A stretch of 64,000 bases of DNA. Source: Bordetella genomosp. 1 (GTDB lineage: Bacteria; Pseudomonadota; Gammaproteobacteria; Burkholderiales; Burkholderiaceae_B). Below are positions 56,201 to 59,200 of this stretch, piece by piece. The notes beneath the pieces are model-generated. The model worked only from the letters and a program-made list of their open reading frames with translations, searched no databases and was not told the origin of the DNA. The stretch is taken from contig NZ_NEVL01000003.1 of assembly GCF_002261335.1 (NCBI RefSeq), forward strand, positions 1,426,001 through 1,490,000. The letters are read 5' to 3'. The stretch's first letter is position 1, and each line of letters begins with the position of its first letter. Position numbers and translations under genes: made by a program.

Positions 56201-59200
56201 GGACCTACACGCTCGACAACGCGGCGGCCCAGGTGCTCAAGAGCGGCCAGGCCGTGACCGAGACCTATACCGTGCAGGTGAGCGACGGCCAGGGCGGCAC
56301 CGACGCCAAGGTGGTGAGCATCACCATCAACGGCACCGACGACGCCGCCATCATCACGCCCAACACCGTGGGCGCAGACCTGGGCACCGTCAAGGAAGAC
56401 ACCACGCTCAGCGCGGGCGGCAAGCTCAACGTGACCGATCCGGATGCCGGCCAGGCCGTGTTCCAGGTGCAGACGGCCACCAAGGGCGCCTACGGCACCT
56501 TCGCCATCGATGCCAACGGCAACTGGACCTACAACCTCGACAACAGCAGCAGCGCCGTCCAGGCGCTCGGCGCCGGCAAGTCGCTCACCGAGTCGTTCGC
56601 GGTGAAGTCGGCCGACGGCACCACCAGCCAGGTGACGCTCACGATCCAGGGCACCAACGACGCCCCCACGCTCTCGGGCACGCTGACCGGCACGGTGGCG
56701 GAGGACGGCACGCAGACGGCCAGCGGCCAGATGACGGCCACCGACGTCGACACCGGCGACAAGCTCAGCTACGCCGTGTCGGGCGCCACCCGCGGCACCT
56801 ACGGCAGCTTCGCCATCGACGCGAGCACCGGCAAGTGGACCTACACGCTCGACAACACCGCCGCGCAGCCGCTGAAGGCCGGGCAGTCGGTGACCGAGAG
56901 CTACACGGTCCAGGTCAGCGACGGCCAGGGCGGCACGGACACGAAGACGGTCACGGTCACCATCAACGGCACCGACGACGCCCCGGTCATCACCGGCCAG
57001 ACCTCGGGTTCCGTGACGGAGGACGCGGTGCTGACGGCCACGGGCAAGCTCACCGTGACCGATGCCGACGCGGGCGAAAGCGGCGTCGTGGCACAGACCA
57101 ACGTGGCGGGCAAGTACGGCACGTTCACGATCGATGCCGGCGGCAACTGGACCTACGTGCTCAACAACACCCTCGCGGCGGTGCAGAATCTCGCGGCCGG
57201 CGCGGTGCTGTCGGAGGCCTTCAACGTCACCGCGGGCGACGGCCGCACGATCCAGCCGATCACCGTGTCGGTGGTGGGCACCAACGACGCGCCGGTGTCG
57301 GCAGACAACGCGACCCGCATGAGCGCGGGCGGCAGCTACGCCTTCAAGACCGGCGACTTCGCCTTCAGCGACGGCGCGGAGGGCAACGCGCTCAAGAGCG
57401 TCACCATCACGCGCCTGCCCACCGACGGCACCCTCACCCTGAACGGCCAGGCCGTCACGGCCAACACCGCCGTGTCGGCGGCCGACATCCAGGCGGGCAA
57501 GCTGGTCTACACCTCGTCGTCCGCGGGCCTGGACACCTCGTTCGGCTTCAAGGTCACCGACACCGGCGGCACCGCCAACGGCGGCAAGGACACCTCGGGC
57601 GACTACAACTACGCCATCACCACCAACAACATCATCACCGGCGAGAACTCGAGCAGCAGCGGCATCCCGCTGGTCGGCGGCTCCGGCGACGACATCCTGC
57701 TCGGCGACAAGGGCGGCACGGTGGTCACGGTGGAGGCCGGCAAGAACTACAACATCGCGCTGGTGGTCGACACCTCGGGCAGCATGGCCTGGGGCCTGGA
57801 CGGCACCAGCGGCGTGGCCTACGCCAACTCGCGCATCAAGCTGGTGAAGGATGCGCTGACCAACCTGGCCAACCAGCTGAGCACGCATGACGGCACGGTC
57901 AACGTGTCGCTGATCGGGTTCTCCACCGGCAGCAACCAGGTGCTGACGCTGCAGGGCCTGAGCAAGTCCAACCTGCAGAGCCTGCTGACCGCGATCAACG
58001 GCCTCACCGCCGATGGCGGCACCAACTACGAGGCGGCATTCAACACCGCGGTCTCGTGGTTCAACAGCCAGACGGCGGCCGGCAAGACGGCGGCGGCGGG
58101 CTATGAAAACCTGACCTTCTTCCTCACCGACGGCGACCCGACCTACTACATCAAGTCGACCGGCGCCCTGGGCGGCACGGGCAATTCGACCGACGCCACC
58201 ACGCTGCAGGAATCGGTGAATGCCTACGCGCCGCTCAGCGGCCTGAGCAACGTGCACGCCATCGGCATCGGCAACGGCGTCAACGGCGACTACCTCAAGC
58301 TGTTCGACAACACCGGTGGCGGCGGCACCAGCTACGTGCCGGTGGGCAGCTCCACCGACACCACGATGGCGAACTTCAACACGACCGGCTCCGGCATCAA
58401 CAACGTCAGCAACTGGTCCACCACCGGCACCGGCCTGCTGTCGGGCTCGGTCTCGCGCAGCAACAACGCGATGGCGATCACCGACTGGAACGGCGGCGCC
58501 TCCACCACCGCCACCAGCCCGTCGTTCTCGATCGCGTCCAACACCTACGCCAAGCTGAGCTTCAGCGCCAGTTCGAGCAACTTCGTGGCCGGCGACCAGT
58601 TCAACTGGACGGTGCAGCGCTACGACAGCGCGACCGGCAAGTGGGTCACCGTGGACAGCGGCAGCAACAGCTCGGGCTACAGCAGCACCACCACGATCGA
58701 GTCCAGGCTGCTCGCCTCGGGCACCTACCGCTTCGTGTTCGAGGTGGTCGACAACACCAACAACCTGCGCATGTCGACGATCTCGATCGACGACATCACC
58801 CTGGCCAGCTACGCGGCCAGCCAGGTCGTGATCGCGCCTACGGGCCAGGTCGACATCGTGCTCAAGGGCGAAGACCTGGCGGCGGCGCTGGAGCATGGCA
58901 GCTCGAGCACCGACCCCGCGCCGGTGGGCTCGGACACCATCAGCGGCGGGGCCGGCGACGACATCATCTTCGGCGACACCATCAACACCGACAGCCTCTC
59001 GTGGGGCACGGTGGCGGCGGGCTCGCACGACGGCCAGGGCATGAAGGCGTTGACCGACTACCTGGCCTACACCAGCGGCCACACGCCCACCAGCCAGGAG
59101 GTGTACGACTACCTCAAGGCCAACCACGCCTCGTTCAACGTGGCCGACGACACGCGCGGCGGCAACGACACGATCCGCGGCGGCACCGGCAACGACATCC

